In this document: positions 63,148-64,000 of the stretch, piece after piece
How positions within the stretch are numbered: the stretch's first letter is position 1
Layout: every line of letters begins with the position of its first letter
NCBI GenBank assembly: GCA_013398615.1
Contig: VZSR01003371.1
Location: 8,100,197 to 8,164,196, forward strand
Origin: Brachypodius melanocephalos
Lineage: Eukaryota > Chordata > Aves > Passeriformes > Pycnonotidae
Direction: 5' to 3'
DNA length: 64,000 nt
The notes under the pieces: model-generated
The model's input: the letters and a program-made list of their open reading frames with translations, nothing else
What the model was told of the DNA's origin: nothing
Databases searched by the model: none
Translations under genes and position numbers: made by a program

Positions 63148-64000
63148 TGGAAGTGGAGAGCAGCTTGCTGCAAAATTGCTGCAGGTCTGTCTTGTCACAA
63201 TATGATTTTGTGTTGTGGGTCAGAAGAACCTAGAATATGTGACCACTAAACCTAGATTGAATGTGAAAAATAGAAAAGACAAATCTAGGTGGTGTGTAAC
63301 TCAAACAGAACATTTTGGATGGATTTCAACTGATTTGAGCTCCATGTTTTAAATAAAGATTTTTTTAGTCTATGCAGGAGAACAGGAAGGTTCCCATCTT
63401 TTACCACAATAGGCAAGGTCAAAGGCACAGACAAGGAAAGGAAACGAACTTAACTTCTTTGGGGGCTGCAGAGAGCCCCAGTATCAGAAAGAGACACTGC
63501 ATGTGCATAGGCAATAACTAAATGGTGCAATAGTTGTTCCTCTTGGTGGCAAACTCCACGAAATAAATTGGGGATACAAAATATAGAAAAAACCCACAAT
63601 GAGAGAAACGTATCTCAACAAGATAGAAAAGATATGAAGCAGACAGAAATTCACTCTTTACAAACCAGATTATTAAAATAAATCTCATTTTAGTGAGGCA
63701 GAATACCAATATTCCTTGTAGAATAGGCTCTATGTTGTATTTACAAGACGATGGTTGCAGAAATACTATTCTTTGTACTGACTTGTGAAGACATGCATTT
63801 ATGCTTACACATTTACTTTATCCAAACTGAGACTAAACTGAGGAAGAATCAGCCAGTGACCAACTCCTTCAATTTTGTGTCCAAGCTTAGTTGTTAGATG
63901 TGCACAATGAAGTGCAACTGCCTGTTCCTTCCCTCTGGCCACAGTGAATTATTAATTACTGTTTATCTCTTGAGTTTGTCACTCCTTGGAGGATTTCATT

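Larger units (their letters stand above)
58291..64000. other. Intergenic DNA to the right edge; no gene
   Basis: AT-rich, with an A run near 60404-60421 and A/C-rich tracts at 61141-61240 and 63009-63147. No exon, RNA gene or recognisable transposon is seen. Confidence 0.55.

Noticed and set aside
1..64000. tRNA, rRNA, CRISPR arrays and bacterial-type operons
   Set aside because: None seen. All context is vertebrate nuclear DNA, and short open frames elsewhere are chance frames.

Overview
This window looks like nuclear DNA from a bird. The evidence is several 5'-truncated CR1-type LINE copies, which carry the avian CR1 3' end (tandem copies of an ATTCTATG-like octamer), together with a compact G-protein-coupled receptor gene with vertebrate splice sites. 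The many A/C-only low-complexity tracts would fit a songbird, but I cannot fix the species.

Two protein-coding genes are supported, both on the minus strand. GPR78 (orphan class A receptor, sister of GPR26) is complete in three coding exons: 29277-28610, 28048-27935 and 24044-23807. They join in frame into a 339-residue protein. A CpG-rich 5' region runs to about 30180. It contains a near-ideal RE1/NRSE silencer site (29832-29852), an in-frame 27-codon upstream ORF that stops 3 nt before the receptor start, and a 28-bp G-rich minisatellite. About 17.5 kb downstream of the GPR78 stop, a single first coding exon (6339-6252) encodes a signal peptide and ends in a consensus splice donor. By its sequence and by the GPR78-CPZ neighbourhood known in mammals, I read it as the start of carboxypeptidase Z. 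The Frizzled-like and peptidase exons would lie beyond the left edge.

Layout: 1-6251, presumed CPZ intron 1, with two CR1 tails flanking an orphan CpG-rich block; 6252-6339, CPZ exon 1; 6340-23806, intergenic; 23807-29277, GPR78; 29278-30180, GPR78 promoter and 5' leader region; 30181-64000, gene-free upstream DNA. The upstream part holds three more CR1 copies, microsatellites, A/C-only tracts and a diverged pair of about 410-bp direct repeats 6.9 kb apart (38004-38417 and 44908-45309) that I cannot assign to a known repeat family.

I found no RNA genes, CRISPR arrays or intact transposon genes. No wholly new system is evident. The most useful leads are the RE1 site and upstream ORF at GPR78, the unassigned repeat pair, and the CpG block inside CPZ intron 1.
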